NCBI RefSeq assembly: GCF_018598585.1
Contig: NZ_JAHESD010000058.1
Location: 1-36,042 of the forward strand
Origin: Chryseosolibacter indicum
GTDB taxonomy: Bacteria; Bacteroidota; Bacteroidia; Cytophagales; Cyclobacteriaceae
Reading direction: 5' to 3'
DNA length: 36,042 bases
Part shown: piece by piece, positions 23,758-31,599 of the stretch
How positions within the stretch are numbered: the first letter of the stretch is position 1
Layout of the letters: every line of letters starts with the position of its first letter
Notes under the pieces: model-generated
Database searches by the model: none
What the model saw: only the letters and a program-made list of their open reading frames with translations
What the model was told of the DNA's origin: nothing
Translations under genes and position numbers: made by a program

Positions 23758-24836
23758 TCTGAAACTTTTTCGTTATTAACCTTCTGAAGAAGATCTCCGA
23801 AATTAGATAGTGAAATGCCAAGTAACCTGATTCGCTTGTTGGCAACTTCAGTGGCTGCGAGTAGTTCCTTGGAAGTTTGCAAAATGAGATTATAATCATC
23901 TACTGCATTCTCAAAAGAATGACTTCGTGTTATCTGCTTAAAATCGTGATATTTAATTTTTAGTGTTATCGTTCTTCCTTTGAGCTTATGTTTAAGCAAA
24001 CGATCCTGCACCAGTACAGCAAGTTTGTCGAGCTCTACATGCATTGCTTCAACGGTTGTAAGATCAAATGGAAATGTATCCTCTGCTCCTACAGATTTTA
24101 CTTCTCGGTGGGGTTGTACTTTCCGATCATCAATTCCTCTTACAATTTTGTAAAAGAACTTACCCGTTTTACCGAAGTGCTTCGTCATGTCAGCTTCAGA
24201 AAGTTTTTTCAGGTCTGCTCCCGTATACAAGCCTAACTCCCGCATCTTTTCTGCAGTAACTTTTCCAACACCATGAAACTTTTCAACAGGAAGATTTTCC
24301 ATAAAAGCACTGATGCGCGAGGGCCCAATGAATGCCATTCCATCAGGCTTGTTAATGTCTGACGCAATCTTGGCTACAAACTTGTTGATTGATATTCCGG
24401 CGGAAGCTGTTAAATTTAATTCCTGTCTGATGGCCTCTCTTATCTGCTTGGCAATTTCTATAGCCGACCCAATGTTCTGCTTGTCTTCCGTCACATCCAG
24501 GTAAGCCTCATCTAACGACAATGGCTCAATAATATCTGTGTAACGCTCAAATATTTCGCGGATCTGCTTCGACACCTGTTTGTAAACATCAAACCTTGGC
24601 TTGATAAAAATAATATCAGGACAAAGTTGTTTTGCTTTTTTGGATGGCATTGCTGAATGAACTCCAAATTTTCTCGCCTCATAGCTGGCCGTAGCCACTA
24701 CACCACCACGGCCCTCAGGTGAGCCTCCTACAGCAATTGGTTTACCTCGATATTCAGGGTTATCACGCTGCTCTACTGATGCATAATAAGCATCCATATC
24801 TACGTGAATAATCTTCCTATGTCCTGAATCGTTCAT
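23739..24836 (-). CDS. dinB: DNA polymerase IV (Y-family translesion polymerase)
   Basis: A 365-residue Y-family polymerase. The first catalytic aspartate lies in IIHVDMDAYYASVEQRDNP, and the second acidic cluster is LSLDEAYLDVT, where the two active-site acids sit. Thumb HhH motifs appear in LPVEKFHGVGKVTAEKMRELG, and the little-finger domain occupies the last third. The protein ends in QLSLF, a textbook beta-clamp-binding motif, so the C-terminus is complete. It inserts nucleotides opposite damaged bases with low fidelity. Its stop is overlapped by the convergent small gene. No LexA box is obvious in the 371 bp upstream. Confidence 0.94.
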   Translation of the reverse strand: MNDSGHRKIIHVDMDAYYASVEQRDNPEYRGKPIAVGGSPEGRGGVVATASYEARKFGVHSAMPSKKAKQLCPDIIFIKPRFDVYKQVSKQIREIFERYTDIIEPLSLDEAYLDVTEDKQNIGSAIEIAKQIREAIRQELNLTASAGISINKFVAKIASDINKPDGMAFIGPSRISAFMENLPVEKFHGVGKVTAEKMRELGLYTGADLKKLSEADMTKHFGKTGKFFYKIVRGIDDRKVQPHREVKSVGAEDTFPFDLTTVEAMHVELDKLAVLVQDRLLKHKLKGRTITLKIKYHDFKQITRSHSFENAVDDYNLILQTSKELLAATEVANKRIRLLGISLSNFGDLLQKVNNEKVSDQLSLF

Positions 24837-25207
24837 GAAATTTGTGCAAATCTAATCCGATTTAAAAAATCTTTAAAGAATTATATGTCCGAAATGCCAC
24901 TCATTTACAACGATAGGACGAGATATAAGCAGTGAATGCAGGTAACACCTCAACGTTGCTATCGTACCGGTTCAGTTACAACCGGCAGGCAACTAGAAAT
25001 GTCGCTAAGGAGTAATATTAAAGAATGACGCCCTTTTGCATTAATCTTCCGCTGAAATTGAATCAATAAGAAAGTATAATTCATTGCGTTTCTTTTATAC
25101 ATCAACATCAAATTTTAAAAAGCTTCAAATTTTACCTTCAAAAACTGACCAATGGTGCATAGGTGGCACAGTTTTGTCCAACCCGAAAGAATAAAAAAGT
25201 CTTAGTC
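24837..25207. other. Intergenic region between dinB and the receiver gene
   Basis: This gap separates two divergent genes. It holds a small stem CCGGTT/AACCGG (24967-24985) with no T-tract, and a longer imperfect inverted repeat (25141-25175, described separately). The rest is AT-rich. No reading frame of more than about 20 codons looks real. Confidence 0.5.
25141..25175. repeat. Inverted repeat AAAACTG...CAGTTTT before the receiver gene
   Basis: AAAACTG (25141-25147) and CAGTTTT (25169-25175) are perfect complements, and an inner CCA/TGG pairs as well, giving a stem of about ten base pairs with one small bulge and a 12-base loop. It is 33 bp upstream of the ATG. It contains the same CAGTTT core as the candidate MocR sites, which may be coincidence. 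Confidence 0.4.
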
Positions 25208-25594
25208 ATGGGAGAGAGAATTGTGGTGGTTGAAGATGATCAGGATATCCAATACCTGCTTCAGGACACATTGTCCCGAGCGGGTTATACGGTAGAAGTA
25301 CTTCCAAATGGTGATAATTTAATTAACCGTGCTGTAAGTACGCCCGATCTCTTCCTGCTTGATGTGAACCTACCTGGAATCAATGGCTTAGAGCTATGCA
25401 GATTCCTTAAATTAAATGCAGTTACGAAGAATGTTCCAGTAATACTGGTTTCAGCCTTTCCAGGTTTAAGAAGCGTAGCACCTAAATACTATGCAGACGA
25501 TTCATTGGAAAAGCCGTTCAATTTTAAAAATCTTATCAATGTTATTTCAAAACATCTTGGTAAACAAAAAGATGTAGGAATGGCAAGCGCCTAA
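25208..25594 (+). CDS. Stand-alone CheY-like response-regulator receiver protein
   Basis: A 128-residue single receiver domain starting at the ATG 25208 (a GTG at 25163 is in frame but adds non-family residues). All catalytic positions are present: acidic pocket Glu9-Asp10-Asp11, phosphoacceptor Asp52 in LLDVNLPG, Ser82 in VSA, and Lys102 in EKPF. There is no output domain, so it would act through protein contacts or by phosphate transfer. No histidine kinase is encoded nearby. The gene ends about 200 bp before the MocR regulator; no strong terminator lies between. Confidence 0.9.
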   Translation: MGERIVVVEDDQDIQYLLQDTLSRAGYTVEVLPNGDNLINRAVSTPDLFLLDVNLPGINGLELCRFLKLNAVTKNVPVILVSAFPGLRSVAPKYYADDSLEKPFNFKNLINVISKHLGKQKDVGMASA

Positions 25595-25744
25595 TTTTTA
25601 ATTTGAATGTTATGTAGAAATTAATTTTGATGTTTTTCCTTCCCACTTCTCAATCAATAATTTTTTTATTGGCTAGGCAGCTATTCTATTTTTTTAGCAG
25701 CAGAAGCACCTTTTTTAAGGTATCTCGACCCATATTTCAGTAAT

Positions 25745-25782
25745 AAACTGCAAACAAAACAGTTTGGATTTTAGTATATTTG
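25745..25782 (+). promoter_or_regulatory. Candidate autoregulatory operator and promoter of the MocR gene
   Basis: The perfect inverted repeat AAACTG-9-CAGTTT (25745-25765) is followed nine bases later by TATATTTG (25775-25782), a full match to the Bacteroidota -7 consensus TAnnTTTG, 16 bases before the start codon. The repeat covers the position of a -33 element, which suits repression. Members of the MocR family commonly bind near their own promoter. Confidence 0.55.
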
Positions 25783-25798
25783 ATCATATCAGTTGAAT

Positions 25799-27238
25799 AT
25801 GCGTGAAACACTTGAAATCAGAACTGACCATAAGTACGTTGAGGTTGCTGAAAGAATTGAAACTTTAATAGAAAAGAAAGTTCTAAAAGTTGGTGACAAA
25901 TTGCTGTCTGTTCGTGCGCTGAGTAAAGAGCAAGGCATCAGTTTAAGCACGGCATTTCAAGCTTATTACTTTCTTGAAAGCAAGGGTCTAATCGAGGCAC
26001 GGCCCCAGTCGGGCTATTATGTAAAATTTTCAAGAGAGTATACGCGCGACCTTCCTAAAACCAGTGAGCCTTTTGATGACGCGACACCTGTAAGCGTCGA
26101 TGACATGATCAACAGTGTTTATGTTGACCTCAATGCGGAAAAGATTCTCAATTTTTCTACCGGTGCTCCTGCCGTAGAACTGCTGCCCACAGCCAAGCTA
26201 AACAAAGCGGTAATGCACGTACTGCGCGATTCAAAAACCAGCTGCCTGCACTACGAACATATTCAGGGAAACGTATTGTTAAGAAAACAAATTGCAAGGC
26301 AAGCTTTTAACTGGGGTGGCGCGCCAAGTGAAGATGATATTATTGTTACTGCAGGTACAGTTGAAGCACTTTCACTTTGCGTGAAGGCGATAACAAAACC
26401 AGGAGATGCAATTGCGATAGAAAGCCCTACATACTTCGCCATCTTCCAGGTAATGGAAAGTCACGGTTTAAAAGTTGTTGAAATTCCTACTAATCCCTTA
26501 ACGGGAATTGACCTTGACTATCTCGAAAAGGCAATTCCAAGGTTTGATATTAAAGCATGTCTTTTCGTGAATAACTTCAATAACCCATTAGGTAGCTGCA
26601 TGCCCGACGAAAACAAAAAGCGCCTGGTTGATATGCTTGCCAAAAAAGAAATCCCATTAATTGAAGACGATATTTATGGCGAGTTGTATTTTGGTAAAAC
26701 CCGACCTAAAACCTGCAAAACTTACGATAAAAAAGGACTTGTATTGCATTGTGCATCATTCTCGAAATCACTCGCACCGGGCTATCGCATTGGGTGGACT
26801 ATACCGGGAAGATTTAAAGAAAAGATTCTGCGGTTAAAGAGAATGCACACCGTTTCAACAAACACCTTAACACAAGCTGCGGTAGCAAACTTTTTAAGTA
26901 ACGGAAGGTTTGAGTTACACTTGCGCCATTTACGCAAAGCCTTGCACACACAATCACTCCGTTATATACAAGCTGTGTCAGATTTATTTCCTGAAGATGC
27001 GTGTGTAACAAGACCACAAGGAGGTTTTACCTTATGGATTGAAATGAATGCGAAGATTAATGCGTTTAAACTACACAAGCGCGCTCTCAAACATAACATT
27101 GGCATAGCCCCGGGACAGATATTTTCATCACAAGGTAAATTCGAAAATTGCTTTCGGATAAGTTATGGTCAACCCTGGAGTAGCAGAATTGAACAAGGAT
27201 TAAGTACCTTGGGCAAACTGATGAAAGACTATAAGTAA
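25799..27238 (+). CDS. MocR-family regulator (GntR winged helix fused to PLP aminotransferase-like domain)
   Basis: A 479-residue fusion. Residues about 1-80 form a GntR-type winged helix (KVGDKLLSVRALSKEQGISLSTAFQAYYFLESKGLIEARPQSGYY). The rest is a fold-type-I aminotransferase domain, with NNPLGSCMP, DDIYGELYF and the PLP lysine Lys323 in HCASFSKSLAPGYRIGW. Such proteins sense PLP-linked amines or amino acids and regulate neighbouring metabolic or export genes. The first ATG at 25799 is preferred over a TTG two codons earlier. It is not next to an obvious target, but its upstream CAGTTT inverted repeat recurs in the amine cluster at 4.5 and 9.3 kb, suggesting control at a distance. Confidence 0.92.
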   Translation: MRETLEIRTDHKYVEVAERIETLIEKKVLKVGDKLLSVRALSKEQGISLSTAFQAYYFLESKGLIEARPQSGYYVKFSREYTRDLPKTSEPFDDATPVSVDDMINSVYVDLNAEKILNFSTGAPAVELLPTAKLNKAVMHVLRDSKTSCLHYEHIQGNVLLRKQIARQAFNWGGAPSEDDIIVTAGTVEALSLCVKAITKPGDAIAIESPTYFAIFQVMESHGLKVVEIPTNPLTGIDLDYLEKAIPRFDIKACLFVNNFNNPLGSCMPDENKKRLVDMLAKKEIPLIEDDIYGELYFGKTRPKTCKTYDKKGLVLHCASFSKSLAPGYRIGWTIPGRFKEKILRLKRMHTVSTNTLTQAAVANFLSNGRFELHLRHLRKALHTQSLRYIQAVSDLFPEDACVTRPQGGFTLWIEMNAKINAFKLHKRALKHNIGIAPGQIFSSQGKFENCFRISYGQPWSSRIEQGLSTLGKLMKDYK

Positions 27239-27379
27239 GATTTATAATCAAAAGCAGGAGACAAACCGAAATCCATATGCGAGCTTGAAAAGCTTTGGAA
27301 AAACCTCATTTTATTTTTGTATATCGTTGATTCTGCGTGACAATAGTTTTAATCATTTTTCTCGTGAGCAATTGAAGGA

Positions 27380-27415
27380 ATAAAAAAATGACTTGAGTTT
27401 ATGGTCTGTAAACTC
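27380..27415 (-). terminator. Possible terminator on the minus strand
   Basis: A stem GAGTTTA/TAAACTC with a seven-base loop (27395-27415) is followed on the minus strand by AAGTCA and then a run of seven T. The gap between stem and T-run is longer than usual. If real, it would end a minus-strand transcript crossing the palindrome. Confidence 0.4.
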
Positions 27416-27420
27416 TATCT

Positions 27421-27633
27421 TTACTTCCTGTCAGAACCATTTTTGACAACCATTGCGCATAATCGATTTACGGCCTCTTCTTTATCGCTCACCAATAACA
27501 GGGTAATAAGCTTCGAAATATACGATGCCAGCGCTATGCCGGCACTATGCGTGCGATATGTGTGCGTAAAACAGGCTGTTTTTACGTACACATACTGTAC
27601 GTATACCGCACGCATGGTGCTGGCATGATTCAT
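27421..27633 (-). CDS. Doubtful 70-residue ORF crossing the palindrome
   Basis: An ATG-initiated frame on the minus strand whose N-terminal half is encoded by the palindrome (hence an odd Tyr/Val/Thr/His-rich composition). Its C-terminal half, from SYISKLITLLLVSDKEEAVN onward, looks more like ordinary protein. It ends 6 bp before the possible minus-strand terminator. I recognise no homologue. It may be chance, or the remnant of a gene in which the repeat grew. Confidence 0.18.
   Translation of the reverse strand: MNHASTMRAVYVQYVYVKTACFTHTYRTHSAGIALASYISKLITLLLVSDKEEAVNRLCAMVVKNGSDRK
27525..27626. repeat. 102-bp imperfect palindrome built of degenerate 11-bp units
   Basis: The left arm 27525-27574 reads as four 11-bp units, ATGCCAGCGCT, ATGCCGGCACT, ATGCGTGCGAT and ATGTGTGCGTA, then AAACAG. 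The reverse complement of the right arm 27576-27626 reads ATGCCAGCACC, ATGCGTGCGGT, ATACGTACAGT and ATGTGTACGTA, then AAAACAG. The arms pair in register without long gaps (9, 7, 7 and 10 of 11 matches). Nearly every step alternates purine and pyrimidine. As RNA or extruded DNA this is a hairpin of about 50 bp with almost no loop. Confidence 0.85.
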
Positions 27634-27871
27634 TCCCAAGCCATTTGGCAAGCTATGGACTTGCAGTATGTATCTTTAGTAAAAACTTACAGCTCACGTG
27701 GTGAGGTAATCCCGGAGCCTCTCTGATGCTATTCTATTGTTACACGATTTTTGCGCGAAAAGACCTATAGAAGACAAATCAGCTTTTTAAAAACCAAAAA
27801 AGTCAAATAAGCTTTTGATTTCTCTGTGTGGTGGCAGAAAATTGAATGATGCTTCTCCTTTGTGTCAGGTG

Positions 27872-28726
27872 CTACACGCCCAGGTCAGAACCATCTGCAA
27901 TGATAAGTAGTAGCTCTTTTACTTCTTCCGCCTTTGCATGCTCACCCATTTTATCAAGAGACATAATCAGGTTACGAAAAACTCTTCTGATAATATCCAG
28001 GCTAGAGCAAGGCTCGAAGAACGAGCTTTGCGGCGCAAGATGAAGTTCACCGATGTAGTTCTCTATGTCTTGTCGAGAGAAAATAAGCCCTTTATTAAAG
28101 GCGTTTATATAGAACTGGTTGTGACGTTCATCCTTATAGGTTAGTACGAATAAGTTTGGGAGGTTAACACCGTAAACTGGCAACTTAAGCTTTTGGGCTA
28201 CAAGCATGTAAATAACACACAATGTGATCGGGTTTCCCCTCCGTGTTTCCAACACTACATTAAGCATTGAATTACCTGGAGAATGGAAATTCTTGGTGTT
28301 CGCTCCAAACTTCAATTTATTGAAAATTACACTGTTGATCAGCTTCACCTGATCGAACGGATAGAGATCGGGTTTGAACTCAAGCCATGTTTCGTAATAT
28401 AACTGTTCGAGGTCTTGTTTAAGTTTGGGAAGTTCAAGATCGGGGTACTGGTAGGTAGCAACCAACCACATTCCCGTGAGCAGGTCCTGTTCCTCACTTG
28501 CATACCACTGCTTCAACCTTTCTTTCAATAACTCATACTGTAGTGTATGGATAAGGTCTTCTATCCGTCTTTGAACCTGCGAGTTGAAATTTACTTCCCA
28601 CTCCTGTTCAAGAAATGGTATAACGCTGGTTCCTAGCGATAATATTTTTTCCTGAACATGGCTAACAATTTGTTCATCCTCATCATCTAAAAGAGATACC
28701 AACGCTTTGAATTCTTTAGGCTCCAT
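27872..28726 (-). CDS. SirB1-family transglutaminase-like protein
   Basis: A 284-residue cytoplasmic protein. An N-terminal helical part (about 1-75, HEAT-like: LLDDEDEQIVSHVQEKILSLGTSVIPFLEQ) is followed by the transglutaminase-like core (about 80-225), in which RRGNPITLCVIYMLVAQKLKLPVYGVNLP marks the SirB1 type. Cys170 is at the usual nucleophile position. The following His and Asp positions appear to be Leu (LPNLFV) and Asn (FYINAFN), so classical Cys-His-Asp chemistry is doubtful. Function in Bacteroidota is unknown. It is convergent with MocR across a long gap and lies 86 bp downstream of the carboxylase gene. Confidence 0.87.
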   Translation of the reverse strand: MEPKEFKALVSLLDDEDEQIVSHVQEKILSLGTSVIPFLEQEWEVNFNSQVQRRIEDLIHTLQYELLKERLKQWYASEEQDLLTGMWLVATYQYPDLELPKLKQDLEQLYYETWLEFKPDLYPFDQVKLINSVIFNKLKFGANTKNFHSPGNSMLNVVLETRRGNPITLCVIYMLVAQKLKLPVYGVNLPNLFVLTYKDERHNQFYINAFNKGLIFSRQDIENYIGELHLAPQSSFFEPCSSLDIIRRVFRNLIMSLDKMGEHAKAEEVKELLLIIADGSDLGV

Positions 28727-28812
28727 CCTGCTCTTTCAATTTTTATAACAGCTATAATAAGGCTGTAAGGTAAAAAAATTCCTTCTAACAAAAAGTGGCA
28801 GTTGCCAAGAGG

Positions 28813-30447
28813 TTATGTTTGAATAACACCAACGTTAAATTTTTCGAGAGGAGCAAAGTCTGCTGCTTCTATCCCCATTGAAATAAACTTCCTGGTTTCG
28901 AGTGGGTCAATTACAGCATCCACCCAAAGACGGGCAGCCGCGTAGTAAGGACTTAGCTGTTCGTTATACCTGTCGGTTATTTCCTTTAACAACTTCTCCT
29001 CCTCTTCTTTTGTGATCTGTTGTCCCTGTGCTTTCAGGGTATTCACTCTAATCTGCAACAATGTTTTTGCGGCAGATGCACCACTCATTACAGCAATTTG
29101 TGATGTTGGCCATGCTACAATAAGTCTTGGATCATAGGCTTTGCCGCACATGGCATAGTTACCAGCACCATAAGAATTACCAATTACAACAGTAAATTTA
29201 GGTACGGTAGAATTTGCCATGGCGTTTACCATCTTTGCTCCGTCTTTAATAATCCCACCATGCTCTGCTTTACTTCCAACCATAAAGCCACTTACATCCT
29301 GCAGGAACACAAGCGGAATTCTTCTTTGATTGCAATTCATGATAAAGCGCGCGGCTTTATCGGCAGCGTCAGAATAAATAACACCGCCCATCTGCATTTC
29401 ACCTTTCTTATTCTTAACAACTTTTCTCTGGTTTGCCACTATACCCACTGCCCATCCATCAATGCGTGCTGTACCGCAGATCAGTGTTTTTCCGTAGAGC
29501 GCTTTATACTCGTCAAACTCAGAATCGTCGACAAGGCGTTTGATAATTTCAAGGGTATCGTAAGGCTTGGCACGATCAGCAGGAAAAATTCCAAAGATAT
29601 CTTCTGGTTTTTCCTTTGGAGGTAACGCCTTTACACGATTAAAACCTGTTCTGGGAAGCGCACCCAGTTTTCTAAACAACGACCTGATGTAGTCGAGGCA
29701 TGCCTGATCATTCGGGAACTTGTTATCTGTAACGCCCGATATCTCGCAATGTGTTGTAGCACCGCCTAGCGTTTCGTTATCTATATCTTCACCAATAGCA
29801 GCTTTGACCAGGTATGACCCTGCCAGAAATATAGATCCGGTTTTATCAACAATCATTGCCTCATCAGACATGATCGGGAGATAAGCACCTCCTGCAACAC
29901 AACTTCCCATAATAGCCGCGACCTGTATGATGCCCATTGCAGACATCTTTGCATTATTTCTGAATTGCCTGCCGAAGTGTTCTTTGTCAGGAAAGATCTC
30001 ATCCTGCATGGGAAGGAAAACCCCGGCGCTATCAACAAGATAAACAATGGGAAGGTGGTTTTCCATGGCTATCTCCTGCGCCCGCAAATTCTTTTTTGCA
30101 GTAATAGGAAACCATGCCCCGGCCTTTACGGTAGCATCATTGGCTACAATAACACATTGCCTTCCCTCTATATATCCGATACCGGTAACAACACCTGCAG
30201 AAGGGCAACCTCCTACTTCTTTATACATTCCTTCGCCCGCAAACAATCCTATTTCAAGGAACTCTGATTTTTTATCAATAAGATAAGCGATGCGCTCGCG
30301 CGCTGTGAGTTTACCTTTCTGATGTTGCTCTTCAATTTTTTTCTCCCCTCCGCCCAGCTTTACCTTTTTTTCCTTTGTGCGAAGATTACTCACCAGTAAC
30401 TTAAACTGATCTTCATTCTTGTTGAACTCCAAATCGATTTTAGACAT
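28813..30447 (-). CDS. Acyl-CoA carboxylase beta subunit (carboxyltransferase; methylcrotonoyl-CoA type)
   Basis: A 544-residue biotin-dependent carboxyltransferase with two crotonase-like halves. The oxyanion and CoA-binding motifs GSCVAGGAYLPIMSDEAMIV (N-terminal half) and GNSYGAGNYAMCGKAYDPRLIVAWPTSQIAVM (C-terminal half) are clear. LRAQEIAMENHLPIVYLVDSAGVFLPMQDEIFPDKEHFGRQF matches methylcrotonoyl-CoA carboxylase beta more closely than propionyl-CoA carboxylase. It transfers CO2 from carboxybiotin to the acyl-CoA, here probably in leucine catabolism. The biotin carboxylase/biotin-carrier alpha subunit is not in this window. It seems to be transcribed on its own, with 148 bp separating it from the MCE gene. 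Confidence 0.92.
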   Translation of the reverse strand: MSKIDLEFNKNEDQFKLLVSNLRTKEKKVKLGGGEKKIEEQHQKGKLTARERIAYLIDKKSEFLEIGLFAGEGMYKEVGGCPSAGVVTGIGYIEGRQCVIVANDATVKAGAWFPITAKKNLRAQEIAMENHLPIVYLVDSAGVFLPMQDEIFPDKEHFGRQFRNNAKMSAMGIIQVAAIMGSCVAGGAYLPIMSDEAMIVDKTGSIFLAGSYLVKAAIGEDIDNETLGGATTHCEISGVTDNKFPNDQACLDYIRSLFRKLGALPRTGFNRVKALPPKEKPEDIFGIFPADRAKPYDTLEIIKRLVDDSEFDEYKALYGKTLICGTARIDGWAVGIVANQRKVVKNKKGEMQMGGVIYSDAADKAARFIMNCNQRRIPLVFLQDVSGFMVGSKAEHGGIIKDGAKMVNAMANSTVPKFTVVIGNSYGAGNYAMCGKAYDPRLIVAWPTSQIAVMSGASAAKTLLQIRVNTLKAQGQQITKEEEEKLLKEITDRYNEQLSPYYAAARLWVDAVIDPLETRKFISMGIEAADFAPLEKFNVGVIQT

Positions 30448-30595
30448 AATGCAAATAAGATGTTGTTAAAAGCGTCAACTACTTTTAATGCCCTAGGTAT
30501 ATACAGGTAGAAAACACACATCAGAACATCATATAAACTATCTATGAAAAAAAGCTCGATACAATGTTCTGAAGTTTAAAAGTGAATTTCATTTC

Positions 30596-31555
30596 CTAAT
30601 TCTTCTTTGCTTTACGCTGTTCCTCCAGTTCCTTTTCTATCTTCTTACGGCTCTTACCCAGAGGTGCCATGAAATGGCGGGGGTTAGAATTGAAATGATC
30701 GGTAAGAGAATCAAGGTTATTCAGCAAAGTATTTAAGTTCACATATAAGGAATCTTCCGTCATGAGTTTGCTCACGGTATTCTTCCCGCTATTTAACTTA
30801 GAGAGGGTTTCATTAATCTTCGCAAGTGTTTGCTGTGTTTTGTTAATGGTACCACTCAGCTCAATTTGTTTTAATGAGTCAGATATGGTTCTGAAGTTTT
30901 GAATAGTAGGCTTCAGTTCTGATAATGTTGAATTAAGATTGGTGCCTACATTCTGAAATGTTCCGCTGATCTCTCCTACATTTCCTTTTACCGATGAAAT
31001 GGTACTGTTCAGTAATTTTGGTGTAGCCCGAAGGTCACTGAGCATATAGTTGATCTTTAATGCGCTACTGTTCAACGTATCGAGCATGGTATTTAACTTC
31101 TTCAGCGTTGTCTGCAAATTGGCAGCTACAGGTTCTGCATTTTCAGCAATAAGCTCAGCCAAACCTTTGGCTACATCAGAACGAATGGTGTCATTAGCGC
31201 TAAGTGGTTCAGGACTGGCGCCCACAACAAGTTGAATGAAGCGACCGCCCAGTAGTTCACCATTTAATACGGCAATGGAAGACTTATTAATCTTGATTTC
31301 AGAATCTATTGATAATTCAACAACCACACGGTTTTTGTCCTGTTGAATTTGTATATCACTAACGCGCCCTACAGAGTAGCCATTGAGGTAGATGAGATTT
31401 GATTCAGTTAGTTTATCTACATTTCTGTATATAGCGTAGTATTTATTATCGGAAGAGAAAAAGTCAATTCCTTTTAAGAAGTTAAACCCAAAGTACAACA
31501 ATACTATGGACACAATCATGAACAATCCTACTTTCAGTTCTTTCGATAATTTCAT
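30596..31555 (-). CDS. MCE/MlaD-family lipid-transport protein
   Basis: A 319-residue protein with one N-terminal membrane anchor (LKVGLFMIVSIVLLYFGFNFLKG, about 8-30), an MCE domain (about 38-115, with YRNVDKLTESNLIYLNGYSVGRVSDIQI and ELLGGRFIQLVVG) and a long helical, coiled-coil C-terminal half rich in Leu/Asn/Thr (about 130-290). This is the usual build of Bacteroidota MlaD-like proteins, which form a periplasmic ring for phospholipid traffic with an ABC transporter. The MlaE/F partners are not adjacent here. The gene follows the amidase by 44 bp on the same strand and is probably co-transcribed with it. Confidence 0.92.
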   Translation of the reverse strand: MKLSKELKVGLFMIVSIVLLYFGFNFLKGIDFFSSDNKYYAIYRNVDKLTESNLIYLNGYSVGRVSDIQIQQDKNRVVVELSIDSEIKINKSSIAVLNGELLGGRFIQLVVGASPEPLSANDTIRSDVAKGLAELIAENAEPVAANLQTTLKKLNTMLDTLNSSALKINYMLSDLRATPKLLNSTISSVKGNVGEISGTFQNVGTNLNSTLSELKPTIQNFRTISDSLKQIELSGTINKTQQTLAKINETLSKLNSGKNTVSKLMTEDSLYVNLNTLLNNLDSLTDHFNSNPRHFMAPLGKSRKKIEKELEEQRKAKKN

Positions 31556-31599
31556 GGATTACCCAGTTAATTTACTTATGCGGTAGACGCAATTCGGGC

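Larger units (their letters stand above)
27239..27871. other. 633-bp gap with a long palindrome and no convincing gene
   Basis: Between MocR and the convergent SirB1-like gene. Besides the palindrome at 27525-27626 it holds a 7-bp stem GAGTTTA/TAAACTC (27395-27415) that on the minus strand is followed after a few bases by a seven-T run, a possible terminator. It also holds a short CTCAC-GTG-GTGAG palindrome (27693-27705). The remainder, 27240-27390 and 27710-27870, shows nothing I can name. Confidence 0.6.

Noticed and set aside
24967-24985. CCGGTT/AACCGG stem as terminator
   Set aside because: Only six base pairs and no T-run in either direction, and no gene ends nearby.
25655-25671. CAATAA/TTATTG stem after the receiver gene
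   Set aside because: A six-bp AT-only stem in a T-rich background, expected by chance.
27401-27628. 75-codon plus-strand frame through the palindrome
   Set aside because: Its open reading arises from the repeat itself and the preceding AT-rich sequence; no family resemblance or regulatory context.
28748-28766. ACAGC/GCTGT stem between the carboxylase and SirB1 genes as terminator
   Set aside because: Five-bp stem with only a poor T-rich tail; kept out of the feature list.
30522-30571. CAGAACAT/ATGTTCTG inverted repeat after the MCE gene
   Set aside because: Eight-bp AT-rich arms with a 34-base spacer; too weak for a terminator and not linked to any motif elsewhere.
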